Assembly (NCBI GenBank): GCA_003615045.1
Contig: ML014120.1
Location: forward strand, 62,001 to 126,000
Direction: 5' to 3'
Source of the DNA: Caulochytrium protostelioides
Taxonomy: Eukaryota; Chytridiomycota; Caulochytriomycetes; Caulochytriales; Caulochytriaceae
Length of the DNA: 64,000 nucleotides
Shown: piece by piece, positions 50,701 to 59,577 of the stretch
Numbering within the stretch: the stretch's first letter is position 1
How the letters are laid out: every line of letters starts with the position of its first letter
The notes under the pieces: generated by a model
What the model saw: the letters and a program-made list of their open reading frames with translations, nothing else
Database searches by the model: none
Told to the model about the DNA's origin: nothing
Made by a program: the position numbers and the translations under genes

Positions 50701-52677
50701 AACCGCGGACCTGACCACGGACTCGGTCCCGGTTCGGCGGACCACCAGTTCAACACGCCGATGCTGGACGACACCAGCGGCCCGCCGACGCTCATGCACC
50801 ACGTGCCCGAGACGCCGGCGTGGGGATCCCAGTCGAGTGCCGGCTCCGGCTCCGGCTCCGACTCCGGCTCCGGCTCCGGCTCAGGCTCAGGCCCCGTGCA
50901 GCTCGAATCAATGTCGCTGGCCGATCTCGATGCCCTCGACGAGCATGCCCACGTGCACGTGGACGGCGACGCCGATATCGAGACCGATCCCGAGACGACG
51001 CCCCACACTCGCAACAAACCGCGGGGGCTCGCGGGCGACCCGTCCCACGTGAGCTCCGACTCGGCCATCGATATTGCCTCGGTCCGCGACGGCGGTCACG
51101 GCGGCGGCGGCGGCAGCGGCGGCGGTGGGATGGGCACGTCCTCCGTCGGCACGGCGTCACCGGCGATGCGCGCACTGGTCGAGGATAACCACCGGCAGGC
51201 AGAGCATGCACAGCGCGCCCGCGAAGCCGAGATGAACGCGTTCCGGCTCATGCAGCAGCAGACGCCGCTGCCGCCGATGGACGCCGCCGGTGGCAGCGAC
51301 GAGGACTCGGACGAGCGCGAAGCGCGCCGCCTCGTGGCGCAGACCCGCCAACAGATCCTCGCGCTGGTGACGGACCCGGGCGGCCCCGGACACGACCTGG
51401 AACCGCTGTCGATCGCGGGTCCGCGGGCCTCGCACGTGTCGCAGATGCCGCGGACCCCGCTCGATGCGTTTATGCAGGACCGATCGATGGAGAGCGATGA
51501 CAGCGACGACCTGCCGGAAGAGAGTCTCCGCACGGCGGAGGTGGACGCCCGCTTTCGTGCTGAAGCTGACCGCGACGCGTACGAAGACGGCCACCTGGAG
51601 TACGAGCTGGAAGCGATCGACGAGGTCGATGAAGACGCATTGGATGACGACGTGCCGCTCTCGAGGTCCATCCGCAGCGCCCGGCACGGATCGACGACGC
51701 TGACGCGCGCCATGGCGATGGGCATGGCCAACGCCGCGAGGGCGCCGACACCACCATCGCCCGTCGTGGCGCCGTGCAAGCATGACCACGAGAAGCACCG
51801 CGCCGAGATGGCCCAGATGGCTGACCGGCTCACGCAGCTGGAACTCGCGCTAGCGCACAAGCATGCCATGATGACGGAGCAGCTCGCGACGCAGCAAGCC
51901 GAGCATGCCACCGCGATCGCGCAGGAACGCGAGAGATCGCACAAGCTGCTCGAGCGCATCGCGGCACTCGAGGTGCGCGAGCAGGTCGCCGAAGCCCGCA
52001 TCGAGAGTCTGCAGCACGGCGCGATGCGCAGCGCCGACCGGTGGGACTCACGATGGGAAGGCCTCATGAATATGATGAGCGACGGCTCGATGGTCGCGCA
52101 GACCCTCGAGGCCGACGTCATGCTGTCGCCGTCCTCGATGCCGTCGAAGCCGGCCCTCGCCGTCAAGGCGATGCCCTCGCCGCCGATGGCGACGCCGGCG
52201 CCGCCTCCCACGCCGGCCAAGACGCGCGCGCCGCCCCTGCCCTCGCCCCACACGAAGACGACGCCCGTAGCCCCGCCGACACCGCCCTCGCGCGCCGAAG
52301 CGATCCGAGAATCCGACCGGTCCGTTGGCGCGGGAAGCCCCGCGATGGCCGCGAGTGCGGCGCCCAGCCCACGTGCGAGTCCGCGCCAGAGCCCGAGTAT
52401 GCACGGATTCAGGCCGCCGCCCCCGTCCGTGCAGAGGGCCCAAGCGCCAGACCCGATCAAGGCCGAGTCCGCGGCACCGCCACCGCTGCTGCCGCTGCAT
52501 CACCTGGACAAGGAGATGGAACGCGAGCACCGCCTGATGATGGGCGAGGAGGTCTCGCCCCTCGAGAGCGAAGAGGGGGTCGCGGCAAAGAGTCAGCCAA
52601 TGGGCTGGGCCCAGCGGGCGCGCGCCCTGGCGATGGGCGCGGGTAGCGGCGAGAAGAGCTCCTCGGGCTGGTGGTAA
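47732..52677 (+). CDS. Giant Glu/Arg-rich coiled-coil protein (frame broken by assembly gap)
   Basis: I do not recognise the family. The start at 47732 ([18 protein letters not shown]) follows a repeat-rich leader. Up to the gap at 49487 the protein runs from a disordered Ser/Pro region (to about residue 250) into an uninterrupted Glu/Arg/Ala coiled coil. The far side continues the same coiled coil, a Ser/Arg/Asp-rich segment, an acidic region, a second coiled coil (about 51.78-52.04 kb) and a Pro-rich tail ending SSSGWW. As written, the 10 N shift the frame and give a stop at about 49.52 kb. The 112 bases on each side of the gap are identical, and dropping one copy plus the N restores one frame of about 1607 residues. 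A structural or scaffold role is inference from composition. Confidence 0.7.
49375..49608. other. Assembly gap flanked by an identical 112-bp sequence
   Basis: Ten N occupy 49487-49496. The 112 bases before (49375-49486) are identical to the 112 bases after (49497-49608). The 122-base offset is not a multiple of three, so the gap as written breaks the reading frame, whereas merging the two copies keeps it. The simplest explanation is two contig ends that overlap in a repeat and were joined with a nominal gap. Confidence 0.85.
49397..49790 (+). repeat. 15-bp coding minisatellite (EQERL repeat)
   Basis: Tandem units of GAGCAAGAACGCCTG encode Glu-Gln-Glu-Arg-Leu, with point variants giving Val for Leu or Lys for Glu. 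The pentapeptide does not match a heptad exactly but stays helical and highly charged. This array is why the assembly broke here, and its true copy number is unknown. Confidence 0.9.
50845..50898 (+). repeat. Coding GGCTCC hexanucleotide repeat (Gly-Ser)
   Basis: Repeats of GGCTCC/GACTCC/GGCTCA encode a Ser-Gly/Asp run within the giant coiled-coil protein, separating its acidic and Arg/Ser-rich parts. Confidence 0.8.
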
Positions 52678-52753
52678 AATAACGCAATAGAAGCGTGACC
52701 CCTGTATTCCTAATGACGATATATATCTTCTGCCTCGGCTGATTGTTGCAGGG

Positions 52754-52759
52754 AATAAA
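52754..52759 (+). terminator. AATAAA polyadenylation signal
   Basis: AATAAA 77 bases after the stop codon of the giant coiled-coil gene, within the 192-bp gap before the oppositely oriented TRP2 gene. Confidence 0.5.
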
Positions 52760-52869
52760 GAAAAAAAAGCTGATACAGAGCAGCACAGGTCTATGTAAAT
52801 ACAGGGAAGGATCGAGCAGTCCTTCACACACTCACAAGTGTGGGCCCAATGCCATGCGAGAGCGTGGTT

Positions 52870-54375
52870 TTAGGCGAAGCTGCGCTCGGCTTCATCCAAA
52901 GCCGCCACGTTGGACCCGAGCTTATTGATCGTCTCGATGTATTCGTCCTCTTCGACCGAGTCGTGGACGATCCCGCCACCGGCCTGTAGGTAGACGTTGC
53001 CGTCCTTGAAAAGCATTGTGCGGATCGCGATACAAGTATCGACGTCGCCCGTGTAGGAGAAGTAGCCGACGGCGCCCGCGTAGATACCGCGCTTCTCCTT
53101 CTCGAGCTGGTAGATGAGCTCCATAGCGCGGACCTTTGGCGCACCCGAGACCGTGCCGGCCGGGAAGATGGACCGCACCGCGTCGAAGGCCGTGCACTCG
53201 GGCCGCAACTGCCCACTGACGTGGCTCACGATATGCATCACGTGCGAGTAGCGCTCAATGTGCATCAGTGAGTCGACCTTCACCGTGGCCGGCTGGCAGA
53301 TGCGGTTGATGTCGTTGCGCCCGAGGTCGACCAGCATAATATGCTCCGAGCGCTCCTTCGGGTCCGCCAGCAGCTCCTCCTCCAAGGCCTGGTCCTCAGC
53401 CGGGGTCTTGCCGCGGCGGCGCGTCCCCGCGATGGGGTGGGTGGTGACCTTGCCCTGCTCGACCTTCACCAGAGCTTCGGGCGAGGCGCCCACGATCTGG
53501 TAGTCGTCGCCCGCCATATAGAACATGTACGGACTCGGGTTCTTGCGGCGCAGCGCACGGTACGCGTTGAACGGGTGCAGCTGGGTAGGTTTCACGATGC
53601 GCTGCGAGGGGACGGCCTGGATGATGTCGCCCTCAGTGATATAGTGCTTCAGGTCACGAACGAACTGGACATAGCCCTCACGGCCGACGTTCGAGGTGCC
53701 CGGGTGGATGGTGGTGCAGCGCGGCTGCACGGGCAGTGGCTGCTCGGGCGAAAAGAGTTGCTCGACCCGGCGGTAGATCGAGTCGCGGACGCGCGCATAC
53801 TCTGCCTCCGGCGAGTTGGCCGCGCCGCGCTGCGAGTCGTAGTGGTCCACCACATACAGCTGCTGGAAGACGTGGTCGAAGACGACGACGGCGTCGCAGA
53901 TCATAAAGAAGCTGTCGGCCAGGCCGAGCGTGTCCTTCAGCTGGGTCTGAGCGGCGCCGACACGCGGCTCAAAAAAGCGCACGCAGTCGTAGCTCAGGTA
54001 GCCGACGGCGCCGCCGAGAAAGAAGGGCAGCTCGGGCACGGCCTCGTAGTGCAGCTCGGCCATGAGGGCCTCGAGCGGCCGCAGCGGGTCCTGGTCCGGC
54101 AGGGCACGCAGATGCTGGATTGGGCGGCTACCGAGGAACGAGTAGCGCGACTGGTTCTCGCCGCCCTCGACCGACTCAAAGAGGAACGAGTAAGGGTCCA
54201 TCGCGCCGTTCGTCAGCTTCAGGAATGCCGACACCGGTGTCAGCAGATCGCTCGGCATCTTGCAGAACACGGGGAGCTTCGTCGCCTTGCCGGCATGGTG
54301 CTGCGCCACGTGGTCCAGCTGGATCTGCAGCGTCTCCAGCGTCGCGCTGAGCGGCGCCATCGTGATCGGCGCCAT
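52870..54375 (-). CDS. TRP2: Anthranilate synthase component I
   Basis: A 501-residue protein (yeast Trp2 has 507). With the glutaminase subunit it converts chorismate to anthranilate, the first step of tryptophan synthesis, in the cytosol. The N-terminal domain contains YSFLFESVEGGENQSRYSFL, the region that in the family senses tryptophan (the LLES-type motif here reads FLFES). The chorismate-binding domain follows: EGDIIQAVPSQR, NPSPYMFYMAG, GASPEALVKVEQG, HPIAGTRRRGKT, MLVDLGRNDINR, FPAGTVSGAPKVRAMELI, GAVGYFSYTGDVDTCIAIRT and QAGGGIVHDS. The ATG at 54375 gives the family N-terminus; the frame extends upstream but without similarity. It is divergent from PUS3. Confidence 0.97.
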   Translation of the reverse strand: MAPITMAPLSATLETLQIQLDHVAQHHAGKATKLPVFCKMPSDLLTPVSAFLKLTNGAMDPYSFLFESVEGGENQSRYSFLGSRPIQHLRALPDQDPLRPLEALMAELHYEAVPELPFFLGGAVGYLSYDCVRFFEPRVGAAQTQLKDTLGLADSFFMICDAVVVFDHVFQQLYVVDHYDSQRGAANSPEAEYARVRDSIYRRVEQLFSPEQPLPVQPRCTTIHPGTSNVGREGYVQFVRDLKHYITEGDIIQAVPSQRIVKPTQLHPFNAYRALRRKNPSPYMFYMAGDDYQIVGASPEALVKVEQGKVTTHPIAGTRRRGKTPAEDQALEEELLADPKERSEHIMLVDLGRNDINRICQPATVKVDSLMHIERYSHVMHIVSHVSGQLRPECTAFDAVRSIFPAGTVSGAPKVRAMELIYQLEKEKRGIYAGAVGYFSYTGDVDTCIAIRTMLFKDGNVYLQAGGGIVHDSVEEDEYIETINKLGSNVAALDEAERSFA

Positions 54376-55029
54376 GGCGGCGATACGGAGTTGTCTCAAT
54401 CGAGGAGGGCGGGGCTGCCGATGCAAATCGCCGAAGGCTTCTTTTGAGAGGCAGAGTGGCAACGGTAAGCGCGACGAGGAGGAATGCAGGAAGGTATTTA
54501 CAGAGACTGGTTTTCTTGCGCAAAAGTGTAAATACAACGCTGCCTGAGAAGTAAGGAAGAGTTGATGATATCACTCACCGCCGCGATGCCCTCACATATA
54601 ACGTAGCGGTCCTTACGGTGGCTCGCATCATCGGAGTATTCTTGCCGGTCGGTCGGCGATAAGGTCCCACCGAGCGAGGTCCAGAGGACCCTAGGCGTGG
54701 GCTTGGGGGTCGCCGTCGCTGCCGCCGGAGCCCCGAGGGCGGAGCCCGGCGGGCGCATAGATGATACGGAGCGGCTGAGCTACCAATACCAAAATAAAAA
54801 AGAAAAGACGTCGCATCAAGCGGAGTTTCGGCATCGTGGTGATCCCGGGGAACGACGCCTCCGATATGCAATACCGGCTCGACGACGAGCTGCCGCGAGA
54901 CAGGCATCGTGCGTGATGCCACTGCTCCTGTCGTAGATTCCCGCCTTTTCTTGTTGTATACTTGACGATTCGCTTTTCTCGGCGCGTCGTTCGATCGATT
55001 CCGGCCCAACAACCCTGACGATCCCGGTG
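54376..55029. promoter_or_regulatory. Divergent promoter region of TRP2 and PUS3
   Basis: A 654-bp stretch between divergent start codons, AT-richer than its neighbours, including ATCACTCACC near 54.57 kb and CACATATAACG near 54.59 kb on the TRP2 side. I see no perfect TGACTCA site for Gcn4-type amino-acid control, and no gene. Confidence 0.5.
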
Positions 55030-57183
55030 ATGGCGCCTCCCGCGGCGTCGCCGGTCGCCGGGATGCTGTCCGGATCGCCGACCCCGGCGTCACCCGCGCC
55101 GCCCGCGGCCGCTGTGGTGCCGCCTGACCTCGTGCAGCGCCATGCGCACCTCGATCGCGGCCAGCTGCTGCAGCGCATTGCTCAGCTCGAGCAGCAGCTC
55201 GCGCCCGCGATCCCTGCGAACAGCGGCCCCGCGCTCCCGTCAGCCCTGGCGGTGCCGTCGGAACCGGCACCGCCGTCGGAGCCAGCGCCGGCGGCAGCGG
55301 CCTCGACGGCGGCGAGACCCCGCGGCGGCGGCGCCCGCCACGCGTGCGACTGGTCCAAGTACGCCGTGCGCAAGGTCGCGCTGCGCATTGCATATCTCGG
55401 CGCCGACTACTACGGCTTCGCGCGCAACGTCCGTAACACGCTTAAAGGCGAGCGGCGGCAGACGCTCACGGCCGCGCGCGGGCACGCGGCGGCGGCCGCG
55501 GCCGCGGTCGCCGCCGACGACCCATCGCGCGCCCTGCCGACGATCGAGGGCGCGCTGCTTGCGGCGCTCGTGCAGACGCGGCTCGTGCCGGACGCGCGCT
55601 CCTGCGGCCTCAGCCGCGGCGGCCGCACCGACAAGGGCGTCTCGGCCTTCGGCCAGGTCGTCTCGCTCCGGATCCGCTCGGCGCTGCCGGCGCGCCACCC
55701 TCTGGACGTCGGTTGGCTCTACGAGACAGACCGGTTTGCCTCTGCGACGGCGGCCACGCCGGGGCTCGACGGCGTCGGCCGCGACCATAACGCCGCCGTC
55801 GATTCGCCGCCGCTGATGCCGCCGCCGCCGGTGCCCGCGTCAAAGCAAGAGCTCGCATATATCGCATTGCTCAACCGGGCGCTGCCGCCGGATATCCGCG
55901 TGCTCGCATGGAGCCCGACGCCGGACAACTTCAGCGCCCGCTTCTCGTGCGAGTCGCGGACTTACCGGTACCACTTCCTCCGCGGGACGTATGACTTGCA
56001 GGCCATGCACAGCGCCGCGCAGGGCTTTGTCGGACGCCACGATTTCCGGTGGTTCTGCAAGGCCGACCGCGCGGCGCCGGACCGCGACACGCAACGCACG
56101 CTGATCGACGTGGACCTCTTGCAGACGCGGGCCGGCAGCGACCTCGCCGTGGCCGAGACCGCCGACGGCGACACCGCCGACGTGACGGCGCTGCCCCTCG
56201 CCGATCCCGATGCGCTCGCGGCGATTCCTGCGGACGCCGTGCTCGTGCTCCAGGTGCGCGGCCACGCGTTTCTGTGGCACCAGATCCGGTTCATGATGGG
56301 CGTTCTGTTCGCCGTCGGCGAGGGCCGCGAGACGCCGGCGGTGGTGCCGGCGATGCTGGCGGGCGCGACCGCCGTGCTGCCGGACGGGACGCCGGCGCCC
56401 GCGCCGCCCGACTTGGTGCCCGCCGATCCGCGGCCCCTCGTCTTCTACGACCTCACTTACCCGCCCCACACACTCGCTTGGCGCGTGGTGCCGGACCGTC
56501 CGGGATCCCTGACGCCGGCGACGGTGCTGCAGGACGCCGCTGATACCCGCCGGCTCGAGGGCGCCGACGCGGCCGCTCCGCCTCACGCCTCCACCGCGGC
56601 CGCTGGCACGACCCTCGATCCGGCCGCGGCGTCGCCGGTGGAGCGCTACACGGCGGGCCAGCTGCGGACGGGCGCGGAGCGCCAAGCGTGGCCCTTCTGG
56701 GAGACGGCGTGCGAGCAGCGTGCCCTCGACGCGGCGCTGGCTCGCGGGATGCGGCGGCTCGTGGCACGATGTGTGCTCGGTATGGCCAGCGCGCCGCCCT
56801 TGCACCCCGCCGGCGCCGCCGCGTCCTCGGCAGACGTGCCGCAGGGCGGGCAAACCGACATACCGGCGGCCGCTGCCACGGCGCGGATCGCGACGGCGTC
56901 GGCGAGCATGACGACGCCGCGGCTGGCCCCCGTGGCGCGGGTCCGTCAGCTGCTCGTGGACCCGCGGGTGGGCATCGCGCGGCCCTATGTGCCGCTCATG
57001 GAACGGCCGCAGCCCGTCCCCAAGACAAAGACCCGGAAACACCCGACGGCGTCGGCCGCCTCCGCGGCCTCGAGCGCTGTGAGCGCGTCGCCAATCGCTT
57101 CATCGGCATCCGCATCCGCATCAGCATCCGTGTCAGGCGAGACCGCGGGGTCAGCGAAAAAGCGGCGCGCGGATCCTTCCTGA
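55030..57183 (+). CDS. PUS3: tRNA pseudouridine synthase Pus3/Deg1
   Basis: A 717-residue protein, longer than yeast Deg1 (442). Deg1/Pus3 converts uridines 38 and 39 in the tRNA anticodon arm to pseudouridine. Residues 1-105 are Ala/Pro-rich with a short coiled coil (DRGQLLQRIAQLEQQL). The TruA-type catalytic domain starts at about 115: VALRIAYLGADYYGFARN, then SRGGRTDKGVSAFGQVVSL with catalytic Asp201, LNRALPPDIRVLAWSP, FSCESRTYRYHF, FVGRHDFRWFCKAD, LVLQVRGHAFLWHQIRFMMG. GRTDKGVSAF is the Pus3-type form of the motif. The last 210 residues beyond PLVFYDLTYPPHTL are an Ala/Thr-rich extension ending in a basic AKKRRADPS that could be a nuclear signal. The first ATG is at 55030. Confidence 0.95.
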   Translation: MAPPAASPVAGMLSGSPTPASPAPPAAAVVPPDLVQRHAHLDRGQLLQRIAQLEQQLAPAIPANSGPALPSALAVPSEPAPPSEPAPAAAASTAARPRGGGARHACDWSKYAVRKVALRIAYLGADYYGFARNVRNTLKGERRQTLTAARGHAAAAAAAVAADDPSRALPTIEGALLAALVQTRLVPDARSCGLSRGGRTDKGVSAFGQVVSLRIRSALPARHPLDVGWLYETDRFASATAATPGLDGVGRDHNAAVDSPPLMPPPPVPASKQELAYIALLNRALPPDIRVLAWSPTPDNFSARFSCESRTYRYHFLRGTYDLQAMHSAAQGFVGRHDFRWFCKADRAAPDRDTQRTLIDVDLLQTRAGSDLAVAETADGDTADVTALPLADPDALAAIPADAVLVLQVRGHAFLWHQIRFMMGVLFAVGEGRETPAVVPAMLAGATAVLPDGTPAPAPPDLVPADPRPLVFYDLTYPPHTLAWRVVPDRPGSLTPATVLQDAADTRRLEGADAAAPPHASTAAAGTTLDPAAASPVERYTAGQLRTGAERQAWPFWETACEQRALDAALARGMRRLVARCVLGMASAPPLHPAGAAASSADVPQGGQTDIPAAAATARIATASASMTTPRLAPVARVRQLLVDPRVGIARPYVPLMERPQPVPKTKTRKHPTASAASAASSAVSASPIASSASASASASVSGETAGSAKKRRADPS

Positions 57184-57566
57184 TCCGATCCTGTATCGCG
57201 TCGACGTTTCACGTGATACAGCTACCATAGATGATAGAGAGAGAGAAAGAGAAAGAGGGAGAGGGCCGCCCAACTCGGATCACATCCATTTCTGGTCGTT
57301 CCGTCAGGTCGGGGACCTCCAAGCGTTGATATGCGTTGCGGCGGGTGACTCCCTCACCTGAGGTGATCGTCAGTTGGAGGAGGACCGTGCTTTATTCCCC
57401 CGAGACGGCCGCCCTCACGGCCGCGTCGCCCGGTTCTTTTCGACGGCGAGATCACGTCGACCCGCTGACGTCCAGCGTCGGGGCGATCGTCCGCTGAGCA
57501 TCGCGCCACCTTGACGTCTGGCGACGTGGCCTCCACGGGTGGTGCCCGACGGGATCCCGCAGACCC
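57184..57566. other. Intergenic region after PUS3
   Basis: About 0.38 kb containing a purine-rich GAGAGAGAAAGAGAAAGAGG run near 57.24 kb and a perfect 13-base odd palindrome TCACCTGAGGTGA near 57.354 kb. No gene. Confidence 0.5.
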
Positions 57567-57692
57567 TCTGATGCCCAGCGGGGAATGACGCGGATGCGGG
57601 GAAAAAAGCTTATTCCTCCGTCTAAGGCATTCTGATAACCAGCGGACAATGGTGCGGAGGCGGGAAAAAAAGCTTATTCCTCCGCCTCAGTG
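57567..57692. repeat. 64-bp direct repeat, two copies, each with an internal stem
   Basis: The two copies start at 57567 and 57631 with TCTGAT and share GAAAAAAGCTTATTCCTCCG near their ends. In the second copy GCGGAGG and CCTCCGC flank the AAGCTT core and can pair; in the first copy the stem has decayed. The repeat ends 20 bases before a TATAAAAA box and about 100 bases before a Fanzor-like remnant. Confidence 0.75.
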
Positions 57693-57711
57693 CCCCCGTC
57701 GATCTGAAAAG

Positions 57712-57719
57712 TATAAAAA
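57712..57719 (+). promoter_or_regulatory. TATAAAAA box upstream of the Fanzor-like remnant
   Basis: A strong TATA box 82 bases before the ATG at 57794 that opens the Fanzor-like segment. The distance fits a transcription start near 57.745 kb. Whether it is still active is unknown. Confidence 0.5.
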
Positions 57720-57793
57720 GGGGGACCATCTCCGGTCGGGAGACGGAGTGCACACGAAAGCGATCCAACTGGGTTGCTCGCTATTCTGATGCG

Positions 57794-58118
57794 ATGCAGC
57801 CGTATTGTTATCAGGTATACGAACCGCTGTGGACCGAGTTCGTGAAGCCTGGCGGGTCACGCCAGCGCCTGCGGTTATACAGGGGCAAGCCGTGCGTGTT
57901 GACTCAGTTCGTGAACCGCGTCGCCGAGGGGGCGGTCACGGCGATGGCGCCCGCCGCGTCGCTGAAGTGGTGATCGCTTATGGCGCAGCCAAGTGTGCCC
58001 CCGGCGGCAAGGGCGAGACTACTGTTCCAACCACTCGCACGTACCAGGCGTGCGCCCAGCGGTTCCGCATGCCCCCATGTTGGTGCAGCTCATGCTGCGC
58101 CCCCGGAGCGTTGTTCCC
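57794..58118 (+). pseudogene. Fanzor/TnpB-like nuclease, decayed internal fragment
   Basis: From an ATG at 57794 one frame reads TEFVKPGGSRQRLRLYRGKP, CVLTQFVNRVAEGA and ends at a TGA at 57971. The next frame continues without a break in similarity as VVIAYGAAKCAPGGKGETTV, PTTRTYQACAQRFR, so a one-base deletion has occurred near 57.96 kb. AYGAAKxAPGGKGExxVPT is a block I know from fungal Fanzor proteins just before the VDEfRTS and zinc-binding part. Here that part is shortened to a Cys-rich CWCSSCCAPGALFP, with the VDEfRTS block gone. The start (RuvC-I) and the NRD end (RuvC-III) are missing, so no nuclease can be made. The family assignment is from memory of the motif pattern. Confidence 0.6.
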
Positions 58119-59577
58119 AATAACTAGAGAATCTCTCCGGTCTCCGTCGCCCATCTCCGTACTCACTTCCGATCTTCGACCCTCAGTTCCCCGCTCTCCG
58201 CTCTTCGTCCTTCACTCCGATCTCCGCTCCGCTCCGACCGTCGCTCCGCACCGTTCTCGGAACCAACCTTCCTCGCTCCGCTCTTCTCCGCTCCGACCTC
58301 CACATCGTCCCCTCTCCGCTCCAACCCCGTCTTACTCTGTCAACCGTCATAATCTTTTTATCGTTCTTAACCTTTATGAGAACCCCATTTCGCCATTCCT
58401 CCGTGCCGCTCCCGCGACGACTCAGCCCCGTGCAGCTCTTCCCCCGTCTGAGCCACCTGGCCGGCTGACAGAAGGAACGGAGCGGAGACGGAGCCAAGCG
58501 AAAGACGGAGCAGGATGAAGGACGGAGCGGAGCCGAGAGCGGAGCGAAGCCGAGGTCCCACGGTTGTGAGTATAATGTGGAGACGCGGAGGACGACGTCT
58601 TTGAAGGACGCGATCTTTTGCGGCCTTTTAGAGATATCTCTTGATCTTTTTCAGGGTCTGCAACGATCGAATGAGATTGTCTCCCCCGTGGTACTTGATG
58701 AGGGGGGAGTTTTTTTTCTCGTGATAAACCAGGCTCCTGTGGTGCTAGACAACTTAAACTCATAACTAAGAATGAATGACCCTCGTGCTGACTCCAGGAA
58801 CATCCACACTGTCATGAACGCGATGACGCGATGATGACTGATTGCCATGAGGCACGTAAAGCATGTTTCGACCAGAGACGATGATAGCAAAGACCGCCCG
58901 CCCCTGGCTTTGACGGCAGTGTGGGGCCGCGACGCGGCGTGCGACGCCGGGGCCGGCCCACACACGATCGCTGAGGCCGCCGGTGCTCGCCCCCTATCCT
59001 CGGCTGGACGTCGAGGCTTGGTCGACACGTGTCTTGACTGCCTCGCGCGGCGGCTCGATCGGGCCGACGCGCCTCTGCCACGCCCTCCGCCCGCAGCGTT
59101 GCGCTGGACCCTGTCCCGGCCGCTGCCCCGCCGCCGCCGCCTCGGCGGGACAGGGCCGGGCACCGCGCGCACTTGCATCACGCACGCGCCGCGCCGCGCT
59201 GCGTCGACCGCGCCGGGTGGCGGCGGCGGGCGGCCGTCACGATGGGCGGCCGCCCGACGGGGTCCACGGCGCGGTCGACGCAGCGACACGGCAGACGACT
59301 TGCTGGACCGATTTGCTGGACCGCCTTGTCCCGATGGAAGGCGAGGTCAAGGTCTTCACGCGGCGGAGGTATGCGACATCGTACCGACGCGCGGGATCGC
59401 ACAGATGGGATGCCACAACCTCGCGTACTTCACGGGTGGCTCGCTCGTGCGGGCCGGCGTCCGATGGATGGGCAGGACAAGCTGGAGCAGTGGATGCGCT
59501 CGGGCGCCGTTCTCCAATCCTCGCCGACGGATCGGCTCCCTTCACCCGTAATCTTCTGACGACTCCCTTCCGCTACC
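58119..59577. other. Intergenic region with CT/GA-rich arms
   Basis: From 58.14 to 58.32 kb the plus strand is made of CTCCG-type units; from 58.47 to 58.56 kb it is made of GGAGC-type units, so the two arms are roughly complementary. Between and after them lies AT-richer sequence. Around 59.2-59.55 kb several frames are open, one with GIAQMGCHNLAYFTGGSLVR, which I do not recognise. No gene is supported. Confidence 0.45.

Noticed and set aside
48555-51068. An 837-codon open frame antisense to the giant coiled-coil gene
   Set aside because: It is a Ser/Arg/Leu repeat shadow of Glu/Arg/Ala-rich coding sequence, and it also crosses the N gap.
58847-59559. Overlapping plus-strand frames between 58.85 and 59.56 kb
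   Set aside because: No frame has a recognisable domain, the frames overlap each other, and the composition matches noncoding GC-rich DNA; one patch is mentioned only as unknown.
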